In this document: positions 7,258 through 15,329 of the stretch, piece by piece
How the letters are laid out: every line of letters begins with the position of its first letter
Position numbering within the stretch: the first letter of the stretch is position 1
NCBI GenBank assembly: GCA_903889795.1
Contig: CAISYW010000064.1
Location: forward strand, 1-32,417
Reading direction: 5' to 3'
Origin: an uncultured Chlamydiae bacterium
Lineage (GTDB): Bacteria > Chlamydiota > Chlamydiia > Chlamydiales > SM23-39
DNA: 32,417 bases
Position numbers and translations under genes: made by a program
The notes under the pieces: model-generated
Told to the model about the DNA's origin: nothing
What the model saw: only the letters and a program-made list of their open reading frames with translations
Databases searched by the model: none

Positions 7258-8192
7258 AGGATCGAGTCGAATCTGCCTCCTGGCCCGAATGCCGCTCCTC
7301 GCGCATCGTGTTTGTCGATGGCTGCTTCAATGACTCTTTGTCCGATCTTGGCGCGATCCCATCCTCCTGTGCTATTCTGCAACGGGATGAGACGGCTATT
7401 TTTTATATTCCTCCATCGATCATTGTTTCCTCTCCTGTGCAGATTATCTCTCTTTTTACCCAGCCGGCTATCTCGGTTTTGCGGCTGCAAATTCTTCTGG
7501 GCCGTCATTCACATCTCGAACTTGTGCAGAGTATCGCGGGAGAGGGCGTGGCCGTGGATTATATGGATATCATGGTAGATGAAGGAGCGCATTTGCGCAT
7601 GGCCGAGCAGATCCTGCCTTCAAAGAAAGCTCATTTATTGCGTTTTATGCGTGCGACATTGCAGAGAAATGCTCGGTTGAGCAGCTTTTCCTATTCTGAA
7701 GGGGCGCTCATTCTGCAAAGAGATTGGCAGGTGTTCTTGAATGGAGAGGGAGCGGAAGCGACGTTGAAGGGGCTTGATGATCTCAGTGAGAATTGTCAAG
7801 CGCATACTCGCATTTGTGTACAGCATTGTGCGCCTTCGTGCCGATCGCGCCAGCACTTTAAGAAAGCTTTGCAAGACAAGAGCCGCGCGAGCTGCGAGGG
7901 GAAAATCTGCATTGACTCCACGGCTCATCATTCCGATGCAGAGCAGCTCTGTGAAAATCTTCTTCTCAGCGACGAGGCTCTCGCCGTTGTGAAGCCCTTT
8001 TTAGACATCTTCGCCGATGATGTGTCAGTCAAGCATGGTGCGACCTTTTCCCAGCCGAGCGATGATGAGCTCTTTTATTGCCAATCCCGCGGGATTTCGT
8101 TGCGAGAGGCAAAAGAGCTGTGGCGGCGCGGATTTTGCCGCGCTCTGATCGATGCCATAGAAATTCCCAGCATGCGAGAAAGGCTTTTATGA
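7248..8192 (+). CDS. sufD: Fe-S assembly protein SufD, short form
   Basis: The 314-aa product (GTG start behind AAAAGGGG, overlapping the sufC stop by 10 bp) has the SufB/SufD family C-terminus. DDVSVKHGATFSQ contains the His equivalent to E. coli SufD His360 (here about residue 263), followed by DELFYCQSRGISLREAKELWRRGFC. It should form the SufBC2D complex with its neighbours. It is shorter than E. coli SufD (423 aa), with the N-terminal helical part reduced. The E. coli KCSHGAT segment reads SVKHGAT, so the Cys near the His is replaced. Position between sufC and sufS, and the ATGA overlap with sufS, support the assignment. Confidence 0.9.
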   Translation: MDLKDRVESASWPECRSSRIVFVDGCFNDSLSDLGAIPSSCAILQRDETAIFYIPPSIIVSSPVQIISLFTQPAISVLRLQILLGRHSHLELVQSIAGEGVAVDYMDIMVDEGAHLRMAEQILPSKKAHLLRFMRATLQRNARLSSFSYSEGALILQRDWQVFLNGEGAEATLKGLDDLSENCQAHTRICVQHCAPSCRSRQHFKKALQDKSRASCEGKICIDSTAHHSDAEQLCENLLLSDEALAVVKPFLDIFADDVSVKHGATFSQPSDDELFYCQSRGISLREAKELWRRGFCRALIDAIEIPSMRERLL

Positions 8193-9367
8193 ATCCTTGG
8201 CGCGAATCATTTCCAATTTTTCGCCACCATCCTGATTGGATTTATCTTGATTCAGCTGCCACTGCGCATAAACCGGAGTGCGTCATTCATGCGCTAACGC
8301 AATTTTATTCCAAGGATTATGCGACGGTACATCGCGCCATTTATAGCGCTTCGATGCGGGCCACGGAACAATATCACGATGCGCGCGAAACGGTACGCCA
8401 TTTCTTGAATGCGGCCTATCCGGAAGAAATCATTTTCACACGGGGCGCGACGGAATCGATTCATCTCGTTTCCCGCATTTTTCATTTGGAGAGAGGCGAT
8501 GAAGTTCTTCTTTCCCAGATGGAGCATCACTCCAATCTCGTTCCCTGGCAGATGCTGGCTGAAGAAAAGGGGATCGTTCTCAAGTGGATTCGCGTATTAG
8601 AAGACGGCTCGCTCAAGCTCCCTCTGGAGCTTTCCGATAAAACGAAATTAATCGCCATTACCCACGTCTCGAATGTGACCGGCACCATCACTCCCATTCG
8701 TGAAATCGTGCAAGCGGCGCGCAAAGTGGGCGCTGCGGTTCTCGTCGATGGCGCGCAAGCAGCGCCTCATATGCCGATCGATGTTCAGGCGCTCGATGTC
8801 GATTTCTACGCTTTTTCCGGTCATAAATGCTACGGCCCTACCGGCATTGGCATACTCTACGGTAAAAAAGAGCGGTTGATGTCTCTGCCGCCGCTGCAGG
8901 GCGGGGGCGCGATGGTTGATCATGTGGACTTTGAAAAGAGTACATATCAGGAACCTCCTCTTCGCTTTGAGGCAGGCACGCCCATGATCGGTTCGGCGAT
9001 TGGTTTGAAAGCCGCTCTCGATTTTCTAGGGCAGATCGGTCTTCATGCAGCGGCCGGCTGGGAGCAGCATTTATTGACGCTGGCAACGGAAAGACTCTTG
9101 CGCATTCCCAATCTCAAGATCATCGGCACGGCGCCGCACAAGGGACCGATCATCACCTTTACTATTGAAAAGGTTCATCCGCTCGATCTCGCCGCGCTGC
9201 TCGATTGCAAAAATATCGCAATCCGCACCGGCCATCTCTGCGCTCAGCCGCTTTTGCGCCAGTTCGGTTGTGAATCGGCTATGCGCGCCTCATTTGCTCT
9301 CTACAATACTGAAGAAGAAGTTGATCGCTTCATACGTGCGATTCAAGAGAGTCTGAAAATTCTTTAA
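8189..9367 (+). CDS. sufS: Cysteine desulfurase SufS
   Basis: The 392-aa product is a group II cysteine desulfurase. It has YLDSAATAHKP near the N-terminus, EHHSNLVPWQ, the PLP-binding lysine in FYAFSGHKCYGPTG (Lys213), and the catalytic Cys in RTGHLCAQP (Cys351). It releases sulfur from cysteine as a persulfide for the SufBCD scaffold. The ATG at 8189 overlaps the sufD TGA (ATGA) and follows an AGAAAGG Shine-Dalgarno. The frame is open upstream, but the extra 37 codons lie wholly within sufD and do not resemble the family. No SufE or SufU partner gene follows. Confidence 0.95.
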   Translation: MNPWRESFPIFRHHPDWIYLDSAATAHKPECVIHALTQFYSKDYATVHRAIYSASMRATEQYHDARETVRHFLNAAYPEEIIFTRGATESIHLVSRIFHLERGDEVLLSQMEHHSNLVPWQMLAEEKGIVLKWIRVLEDGSLKLPLELSDKTKLIAITHVSNVTGTITPIREIVQAARKVGAAVLVDGAQAAPHMPIDVQALDVDFYAFSGHKCYGPTGIGILYGKKERLMSLPPLQGGGAMVDHVDFEKSTYQEPPLRFEAGTPMIGSAIGLKAALDFLGQIGLHAAAGWEQHLLTLATERLLRIPNLKIIGTAPHKGPIITFTIEKVHPLDLAALLDCKNIAIRTGHLCAQPLLRQFGCESAMRASFALYNTEEEVDRFIRAIQESLKIL

Positions 9368-9417
9368 AGGGGGGAGTCAATCCCGAAGGTGCCGCCATTA
9401 GCGTAGAGAGCCTTACC

Positions 9418-9675
9418 ATGGATTTTAAACGCGCCAGAATCATCGCTTGTGATGCTAGGCCAAATTATATTCTTTGGGTTCGATTCGATGATGGTGTCGA
9501 AGGGGAAGTCGATTTATCTGATCTCGTTGGTCAAGGCGTATTTAAAGCTTGGGAATCAAAAGATTTTTGGGAATCGGTCAAAATCGATCCCGAAAGCGAT
9601 ACGGTCTGTTGGGGTGAGGAAATTGATCTTGATCCTTATACTCTAAAACAAGAGATACTAGAATCTCAGAAGTGA
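9418..9675 (+). CDS. DUF2442 domain protein
   Basis: The 85-aa product has the DUF2442 pattern: a short N-terminal strand, NYILWVRFDDGVEGEVDLSD, a central GVFKAWESKDFWESVKI, and a C-terminal VCWGEEIDLDPYTL. The family is small, soluble and of unknown biochemical role. It is often found beside DUF4160 or other small partners in toxin-antitoxin-like pairs. No such partner is adjacent here, since sufS ends 50 bp upstream and the next gene is convergent. An 8-bp inverted repeat (9652-9659/9680-9687) spans its stop codon but has no T-run. Confidence 0.8.
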   Translation: MDFKRARIIACDARPNYILWVRFDDGVEGEVDLSDLVGQGVFKAWESKDFWESVKIDPESDTVCWGEEIDLDPYTLKQEILESQK

Positions 9676-9751
9676 AGCGAGTATCTCAGCATCTCCCAAG
9701 AGACTCACCGGAAGAATCGTTTTAATATTATTCAAGCTTTTTGAAGAGCCC

Positions 9752-12700
9752 TTAAAACATTTTGCCGACACGCATCGTGGCCTGGTTGTTGGAATAATTC
9801 GATCCATATTGTCCATCATATTGCAGCGATCCAAACCATCCGCTGCGATGTTGACAAAAGAATTCCACAGCAGCCGCAATGAGGTTTTGCGTTTTGATAA
9901 ATGATGTGACGGTGAACGATGAGGGAGCTCCCGTAAGAAAGGCCGTCACTTGGCCGACCTGAAAGGGGATCAGATTGACATAGCTCGCCTTGCCGCGCAG
10001 GAAAAAGGTTCCCCAGCTCTGATCCCGAGTATAGTATCCATTGAGCCCTGCCTCGCTGCGCAGTGCAGAGGAAAAATGTCGTGAGCGGTTCATGTTGAAG
10101 GGCGAAGCACTCTGTTCATTATAGGCTGAATCTCGGTTGCATGCCCAATCGACGGAGATGAATGGCTCAAGAATGCCCGGAAGGAAGCTGTAGTAGTATC
10201 CACTTGAAAGGTGCGCGTCGCCCTGGAAGGAATTGTACGAACTCCTGGCTGCGGCATCAAATCCGGGGAAGAATATATTGCGCTGATTTTCAGTGTGCTG
10301 CATGCCTCCCCAGAGGGCTCCTTCAATAAAAAGCCGGTTGAATTCGACGGTACTATAAATGGAGAGCAATCCGCTATTGATGGCAGCATGGCCAAAGTGT
10401 TGTTTTTCGTGGATGGATGCGTGGGTATAAGCCAACGCAGCTCCTAGCGTAGTACGTCCGAAGGTGAAGTCGCCGCCGATTAGCAGCCCGCCGCTTGTCG
10501 AGTTAAATCCCGGAACTTGGTGTTGTTCTTTTTGGTGGGTTAAATCACCAAATCCGGTAGCCCATAAAGAGTGATTTTTTGGACGGGGAAGCGGGCGCCT
10601 TTTGGGAAGTCGATCCATTACTTGCGCTCTGCTGCATGCGGTTAATTCATCAACCTCGAGGTCTGTATTATCGGCGAGAAAAGCTGCATCGCGCTCTTTG
10701 CCGATCATTCGCATGACGCGGTCATCGTTATTGCGCGAGTCCAGGATATTGCTGAGTGTGAAATTCGTGTTTTGTGAAATGGTTGTTGCGATTGCATCGC
10801 GAGCCGGGCTAATGGTATCTAATGCGTCTCGGAGCGGTTGGCCGGATAGTTCGTGAAGAAGGGAAAAGGTTTCCCCGACCAGATGGGAATTCGCGTTGAG
10901 ATACCTCGCAACGATTAGCCGGTTGCCGCGAAGGCCGGTAGTATCGATGCCGGATTGATGGTCAGAGTTAATAATATAAAAAACTTGATAGGGAGAGGAT
11001 GCGACCTGTTTATAAATAGAGCCATTCAGATGAGAAGTAACAAAATCAAAATCTCCGATTAATGCTGATTGAGCACTGATAATTTCATATGAAGTTCCTG
11101 CCGGATAAAAACCGGAAGGTACATCGATGAGAAGTTCGCCTCCAAGAGTGACCGTTCCATTGACAACCAATTTAGAACAGGTGCCGTTGGGATCGATTTC
11201 TATCTCTGTTACTCCGCTCGTCGTATAATCACCCTCTATGGTTAATGTGCCAATGGAGTTGCCGGGATGAACGGTTCCATTAGCATTTACGACGACACTG
11301 TTATTAATCGTTCCGACGCCTTTAAGGATGCCCCCGGAAACGCTTCCAACATTTATTACATTAGAATCGAGCGAAGAGCCGAGTGCTAAGGCAAGAGCTC
11401 CGTTATTAATATCCGTGTTCCCGGTATAACTTTGCGCTGTCGTGAACGTGAGAGTTCCGGCTCCGTTTTTAACGAGCTTGCCGTCCGTCCCTGCGATTCC
11501 ATTGCTAAAAGCTAAAGAAGCGGCGTTATCAAATTGAAGGGTGCTGGAATCGTTCAGAGTCACGTCAGAGGTTAGTGTCGCACCTGATGCTAAGGAAAGC
11601 GTTCCGCCGTCATTAACAGTAGTGGATCCGGTGTACGTATTTGCCCCGGAGAGCGTGAGTGTTCCGACTCCGTTTTTAATGAGCATGCCGCCAGTCCCTG
11701 CGATGCCATTGCTAAAAGATAAGGAAGCGGCATTATTAAATTGAAGGGTGCTGGAATTGTTCAGAGTCACGTCAGAGGTAAGTGTCGTGCCCGATGCTAA
11801 GGAAAGCATCCCTCCATTATTAACAGTAGTGGTTCCGGTGTAGGTATTTGCCCCGGAGAGCGTGAGTGTTCCGACTCCGTTTTTAACGAGCTTGCCGCCC
11901 GTCCCAGCGATGCCATTGGTGAAAGATAAAGAGCCGGCATTATTAAATTGAAGGGTGCTGGAAGTGCTCAGAGTCACGTCAGAGGTAAGTGTCGCGCCCG
12001 ATGCTAAGGAAAGCGTCCCTCCATTATTAACAGTAGTGGTTCCGGTGTAGGTATTTGCCCCGGAGAGCGTGAGTGTTCCGACTCCGTTTTTAACGAGCTT
12101 GCCGCCCGCCCCTGCGATGCCATTGCTAAAAGATAAAGAAGCGGCATTATTAAATTGAAGGGTGCTGGAATTGCTCAGAGTCACGTCAGAGGTAAGTGTC
12201 GCACCTGATGCTAAGGAAAGCGTTCCGCCGTCATTAACAGTAGTGGATCCGGTATATGCATTCGTTCCGGAGAGCGTGAGTGTTCCGGCTCCGTTTTTAA
12301 CGAGCTTGCCGCCCGTCCCAGCGATGCCATTGCTAAAAGATAAAGAAGCAGCGTTATCAAATTGAAGAGTACTCAGATCGTTTAGAGTCACGTCAGAGGT
12401 AAGTGTCGCACCTGACGCCAGAGAAAGCGTTCCTCCATTATTAACAGCAGTGGATCCGGTGTACGTATTTGTCCCGGAGAGTGTGAGCGTTCCGGCTCCG
12501 TTTTTAATGAGCATGCCGCCTGTGCCTTCGATGGAGCCGCTATAGTTAGTGTCAGTGGCACCTCCGATTGTGAGGGTGCCCGATCCTAATAGAATGGAAC
12601 CGGTTCCGGCGAGGCTTTTGATCGACTCATTGTAATTATTCAGATTCCATGAGCCGATGTTTTGCATAACGACAGCGACAGAAGGATCGATTTGACCCGA

Positions 12701-13891
12701 TTCCCGATGGAAGACCGTACCGCCGTCGACACTTCCAATGGTCAGGATCGTGTTAGCAGGAATTGCGACGCTGGACGATTTGTTTAGGTATAGAGTGCCA
12801 TTGATGACGCTTGTATTTCCCGTGTAGTCATTGCTCACGCTTCCGCTTATTTCCATAGCGTGGTTGACACTAGGGCCAGACATAGCTACCACAATGCCTG
12901 ATCCGCCAGTGATCTGACCGGTCACAAAGAGGGCGGTGGAATCTTCAGAAGAACCATCGAAATAAATGCCTCTTGTAAGAGTAAGAGGAAGAGTGATGGA
13001 TCCGCTTATCGTCGCAGGATGCACCGGGACATCGCATAGAATTTTAGCATAATCGCCTGTTCCGGTGAAAGCGATAGGTCCAGAAATGATTACATTATTA
13101 CTTAAAGCAAGCGGAATATGTAAGGATGTGTTTACATTGTTAAGAGAGAGTGTCGCGCCTCCTTGAGTTAAGGTGGTGTTGTTATTAAAATTTATGCTCC
13201 CTATTTCTGTAGAATACCCATTCATGTCAAACGTACCGTGATTTTGCAGAAACACCTGCAAATTATTGCTGAATTGATTCGAATGTCCCAGCTGAAGAAG
13301 AGCGTAGCCTCCAACAGTGACCTCAGCGCCATTTATCGCGCTGCCGGAAGTGTTATTTAAATAAAGCGTACCAGAAGCAAGATAAACATCATTTGCGATC
13401 GTTCCACGGATAATTGTATCTCCCGTTGATGTTGCGGAAAATTCAATCCCAGAAGTTCCCGAAATGTTGCCGGATAATGTAAAATCGGATGTCGAATTGT
13501 TGTTCACATTGAGGTCGTTAATCAATGTAATGGGAGCTGAAATAGTATGCTCACCCTGGGTAATCGTAATATTATTGTCGGTATAATCAAAAATCAAAGC
13601 GCTCGCGGTACCCTCTTGGATCGTGTAGCTATTGGGGCTGTTGAACGTAATTGAATTCACCGTAATGTTGGAAGTACCAGAGCTTCTTAGAGAAATTACC
13701 GCGGGGCCGGTAATCGTGCTTTCAAAGTGGGCGATATCATCCGAACCATTTGGGACGGTCGCGCCACTCCAATTCCCGGGGACATCCCAGTAGCCGTCGC
13801 CTGTCAGATTCCAGGTTGCGTTCGTCTGTCCCAAAAGGGCAGACGCGGCAAGGAGCTGTAGAGAATAATATAATAGTTTGTGTCTAGTCAT
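9752..13891 (-). CDS. Type V autotransporter with PATR-type beta-strand repeats
   Basis: This 1379-aa protein has a signal peptide (MTRHKLLYYSLQLLAASALL, cleavage near QTNA). A long Gly/Ser/Thr/Asn-rich passenger is predicted to form a beta-helix. It ends in a C-terminal autotransporter barrel from about residue 1108 (SLWATGFGDL) to the terminal MRVGKMF, ending in Phe as outer-membrane barrels do. Residues 456-800 are five near-identical 69-residue repeats containing GTLTLSGANTYTGTTTVNNG, the autotransporter-associated repeat motif. A degenerate sixth follows. It lacks the dense GGAI/FxxN motifs of chlamydial Pmp proteins. A GGAGA Shine-Dalgarno lies 7 bases before the ATG. It is a monocistronic surface protein, probably an adhesin or coat component. 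Confidence 0.9.
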   Translation of the reverse strand: MTRHKLLYYSLQLLAASALLGQTNATWNLTGDGYWDVPGNWSGATVPNGSDDIAHFESTITGPAVISLRSSGTSNITVNSITFNSPNSYTIQEGTASALIFDYTDNNITITQGEHTISAPITLINDLNVNNNSTSDFTLSGNISGTSGIEFSATSTGDTIIRGTIANDVYLASGTLYLNNTSGSAINGAEVTVGGYALLQLGHSNQFSNNLQVFLQNHGTFDMNGYSTEIGSINFNNNTTLTQGGATLSLNNVNTSLHIPLALSNNVIISGPIAFTGTGDYAKILCDVPVHPATISGSITLPLTLTRGIYFDGSSEDSTALFVTGQITGGSGIVVAMSGPSVNHAMEISGSVSNDYTGNTSVINGTLYLNKSSSVAIPANTILTIGSVDGGTVFHRESGQIDPSVAVVMQNIGSWNLNNYNESIKSLAGTGSILLGSGTLTIGGATDTNYSGSIEGTGGMLIKNGAGTLTLSGTNTYTGSTAVNNGGTLSLASGATLTSDVTLNDLSTLQFDNAASLSFSNGIAGTGGKLVKNGAGTLTLSGTNAYTGSTTVNDGGTLSLASGATLTSDVTLSNSSTLQFNNAASLSFSNGIAGAGGKLVKNGVGTLTLSGANTYTGTTTVNNGGTLSLASGATLTSDVTLSTSSTLQFNNAGSLSFTNGIAGTGGKLVKNGVGTLTLSGANTYTGTTTVNNGGMLSLASGTTLTSDVTLNNSSTLQFNNAASLSFSNGIAGTGGMLIKNGVGTLTLSGANTYTGSTTVNDGGTLSLASGATLTSDVTLNDSSTLQFDNAASLAFSNGIAGTDGKLVKNGAGTLTFTTAQSYTGNTDINNGALALALGSSLDSNVINVGSVSGGILKGVGTINNSVVVNANGTVHPGNSIGTLTIEGDYTTSGVTEIEIDPNGTCSKLVVNGTVTLGGELLIDVPSGFYPAGTSYEIISAQSALIGDFDFVTSHLNGSIYKQVASSPYQVFYIINSDHQSGIDTTGLRGNRLIVARYLNANSHLVGETFSLLHELSGQPLRDALDTISPARDAIATTISQNTNFTLSNILDSRNNDDRVMRMIGKERDAAFLADNTDLEVDELTACSRAQVMDRLPKRRPLPRPKNHSLWATGFGDLTHQKEQHQVPGFNSTSGGLLIGGDFTFGRTTLGAALAYTHASIHEKQHFGHAAINSGLLSIYSTVEFNRLFIEGALWGGMQHTENQRNIFFPGFDAAARSSYNSFQGDAHLSSGYYYSFLPGILEPFISVDWACNRDSAYNEQSASPFNMNRSRHFSSALRSEAGLNGYYTRDQSWGTFFLRGKASYVNLIPFQVGQVTAFLTGAPSSFTVTSFIKTQNLIAAAVEFFCQHRSGWFGSLQYDGQYGSNYSNNQATMRVGKMF
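11492..12526 (-). repeat. Five tandem 207-bp repeats in the autotransporter gene
   Basis: Five consecutive in-frame units of exactly 207 bp (69 codons) fill 12526 down to 11492. Each starts at a G-T/A-G-G-K/M-L codon series and ends at SNGIA or TNGIA. Differences between units are few and scattered. The matching DNA is conserved even at silent sites, which suggests recent amplification or gene conversion. Copy number is likely to vary between strains. Confidence 0.9.
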
Positions 13892-14040
13892 TTGAATCTC
13901 CGGAAAGTCGAGCTATACAGCCTGCGGCAAGGTCTTTAAATTTTTCATCGGCGTCTTTTGCGTCTCAGCGCATTGCTCGTTCTCGCAAACTTTCTAAGTT
14001 TGCTTCGAATCTCCGCAACGCTACCGGGACACAATACTTC

Positions 14041-14073
14041 CGCCAAAAAATGAAGAATCTAACCGCGCTCAGT
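14041..14073 (+). repeat. 33-bp direct repeat, copy 1
   Basis: CGCCAAAAAATGAAGAATCT and the following AACCGCGCTCAGT match 15167-15199 at 30 of 33 positions. The two copies flank the palindromic repeat and the group II intron relic. Confidence 0.7.
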
Positions 14074-14185
14074 ATATTTTTCACTCTGTGCAAGGGTGTA
14101 ATTTTTTTTGCCTGAGCCACACACACATATATATAGTTAATATTTCAGGATGAACGCAAGAAAAACAAAGCAAACCTTGGAGGCA

Positions 14186-14259
14186 CTTGCAAAACTCCAT
14201 TTGGAGTCAAATCCGCCCTTTTTCCGTTGGCTTCGAATTTGACTTTTAAAGCGAATTTT
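14186..14259 (-). repeat. Palindromic dispersed repeat, copy B
   Basis: This is the inverted counterpart of 1249-1322, with about 85% identity by eye over 74 bp and its own hairpin potential. It ends within a couple of bases of the presumed 5' end of the group II intron (GTGCGCC at 14261), so the intron may have inserted at or next to this hairpin. Confidence 0.7.
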
Positions 14260-14657
14260 GGTGCGCCACGAGGCGCTTTATTAACGTGTCGCCTGAAATG
14301 GCGATCAAGGAAGGATACCCATCTGCCTTGCACTGAGTCTTGAACACAGGAAGGTAACGACCTGGGTTAAGCGTAGATAGGGAGGCTGTAGGCCGTAATG
14401 TGCAATAAAGTGATTGAGCCCCGAAATAGCAAAATGGGAAAGGTCCATGTTTTCAAAATAACAGAAGACAACACCAACTGATCCGATATGGGAAGGAGCA
14501 GGTGGCGCCCCGGGATCGGAGAGCACGGCATGCAACCGAAGGAAATAAAGCGAACGTGGGAGACCCTAATGGCCCTTTAATAAGAAGTATCAGGCAACAA
14601 GCAGAAAAGCAAGGAGCCCGAAAAGGCCATTAGGGAGTCAGATGGATCATACTACCT

Positions 14658-14916
14658 ATGAAACCAGTAACGATGGTGGAGGGAAGGATCCTAGGTAAAT
14701 TATCAACCCAAGTAAAGGAAACGCCGCATGGGGCAACAGAACCTCTCAGCGACGAACACGAAACTGAACAGGATAGCCTGGTTATCAAAACAAGACCCGA
14801 AGAAGGAGTTCGGATGCTTAATGCACCTCTTCAACAACGAGTCACTACTAGAATGTTTCTACGAGCTCGATAAAAACAAAGCCGTGGGAAAAGTTTCGGT
14901 TGTTCATGAGAGCTGA
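14658..14916 (+). pseudogene. Group II intron maturase/reverse transcriptase, frameshifted N-terminal fragment
   Basis: Two overlapping frames together give the conserved N-terminus of an LtrA-like intron-encoded protein. The frame starting at 14658 reads MKPVTMVEGRILGKLSTQVK and continues to about ATEPL. The next frame then gives TKLNRIAWLSKQDPKKEFG, SLLECFYELDKNKAVG and stops at 14916. A frameshift near 14745-14755 separates them. In intact maturases KAVG is followed by (I/V)DGVT; here it turns into KVSVVHES and ends. All catalytic RT motifs are absent. Confidence 0.8.
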
Positions 14917-14985
14917 TCCTCTCCCCACCAGCAAAATAGTCCACTCACTGTTTAAGACATCAAGCAGGTGAAGGATAGATATCTG

Positions 14986-15018
14986 GAGCCCGTTGCCTTA
15001 ATTGGGCCCGGCGAGTTC
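14986..15018 (+). ncRNA. Group II intron domain V
   Basis: The 33 bases starting GAGCCCGTTGCC and ending CGAGTTC fold as a short hairpin: 5' GAGC pairs with GTTC, and GCC/GGC form the upper helix around a TTAATT loop. The AGC triad lies at positions 2-4, as in domain V catalytic hairpins. A standard domain V is 34 nt, so one base may be lost. Confidence 0.65.
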
Positions 15019-15166
15019 TAACGAGGGGGAAGCCAAGCAATTGTCTCCTCTTCTCTCTCAATTATCTCCTTGCTCTCAAAAAATGGACAAAGTCGTGGAA
15101 AAGAAAAAATTGATCACATTAACCCGAACGATAAGTTATACTGGCCGCTGAGACAAAAAATCCAAT

Positions 15167-15199
15167 CGTCAAAAAATGAAGAACCTAATCGCGCTCAGT
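15167..15199 (+). repeat. 33-bp direct repeat, copy 2
   Basis: CGTCAAAAAATGAAGAACCT and the following AATCGCGCTCAGT match copy 1 at 14041-14073 with three substitutions. It lies 128 bp upstream of the antiporter start. Confidence 0.7.
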
Positions 15200-15216
15200 T
15201 TTTATAGTTTGAGGTG

Positions 15217-15329
15217 TGAACGCATCGCTTGCCGCAATCCCACCATTTTAGGGGTGGGTCAAGGCAAGCTAGATGATAACGCGGTAAGCGGCGGAAGAAT
15301 CTCCTCTTTTCAGGGAGGAGTTCTTCAAT
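15217..15329 (+). repeat. Leader modules shared with the 1207-1349 region, with hairpin
   Basis: TGAACGCATCGCTTGCC at 15217-15233 is identical to 1207-1223, and CAGGGAGGAGTTCTTCAAT at 15311-15329 is identical to 1331-1349. Between the modules the two loci differ. Here there is a hairpin (GCTTGCC 15227-15233 / GGCAAGC 15263-15269 with inner CCCACC/GGTGGG); at the other locus the palindromic repeat fills the space. The second module contains the Shine-Dalgarno and the first two bases of the start codon of the antiporter. Confidence 0.65.

Larger units (their letters stand above)
14261..15060 (+). mobile_element. Degenerate group II intron (boundaries approximate)
   Basis: The stretch has the parts of a bacterial group II intron in order. 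There is a possible 5' end GTGCGCC, then structured domain I-III sequence including AGCGAACGTGGGAGACCC and an 11-bp perfect stem (14564-14574/14625-14635). Next comes the N-terminal part of a reverse transcriptase/maturase frame, and finally a recognisable domain V (14986-15018) followed by ACGAGGGGGAAG. Most of the maturase gene (RT palm, X and endonuclease regions) is missing, so an internal deletion has removed about 1.2-1.5 kb. The 3' end (domain VI) could not be placed with certainty. It could not move without help. Confidence 0.75.
13892..15327. other. Non-coding island with intron relic and dispersed repeats
   Basis: This 1.4-kb gap lies between the divergent autotransporter and APC antiporter genes. 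From left to right it contains the autotransporter leader with an 8-bp palindrome (13986-14004), direct repeat copy 1 (14041-14073), palindromic repeat copy B (14186-14259), a degenerate group II intron (about 14261-15060), direct repeat copy 2 (15167-15199), a hairpin (15227-15269) and the antiporter leader. No intact gene is visible. Confidence 0.75.

Noticed and set aside
9652..9687. Inverted repeat GAGATACT/AGTATCTC at the end of the DUF2442 gene as a terminator
   Set aside because: The loop is about 20 bases and no T-run follows on either strand, so it does not meet the standard of an intrinsic terminator.
11541..12365. Plus-strand open frames of 67 aa that recur within the autotransporter region
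   Set aside because: They are antisense shadows of the 207-bp repeats: they are repeated because the repeats are, and they lack ribosome binding sites.
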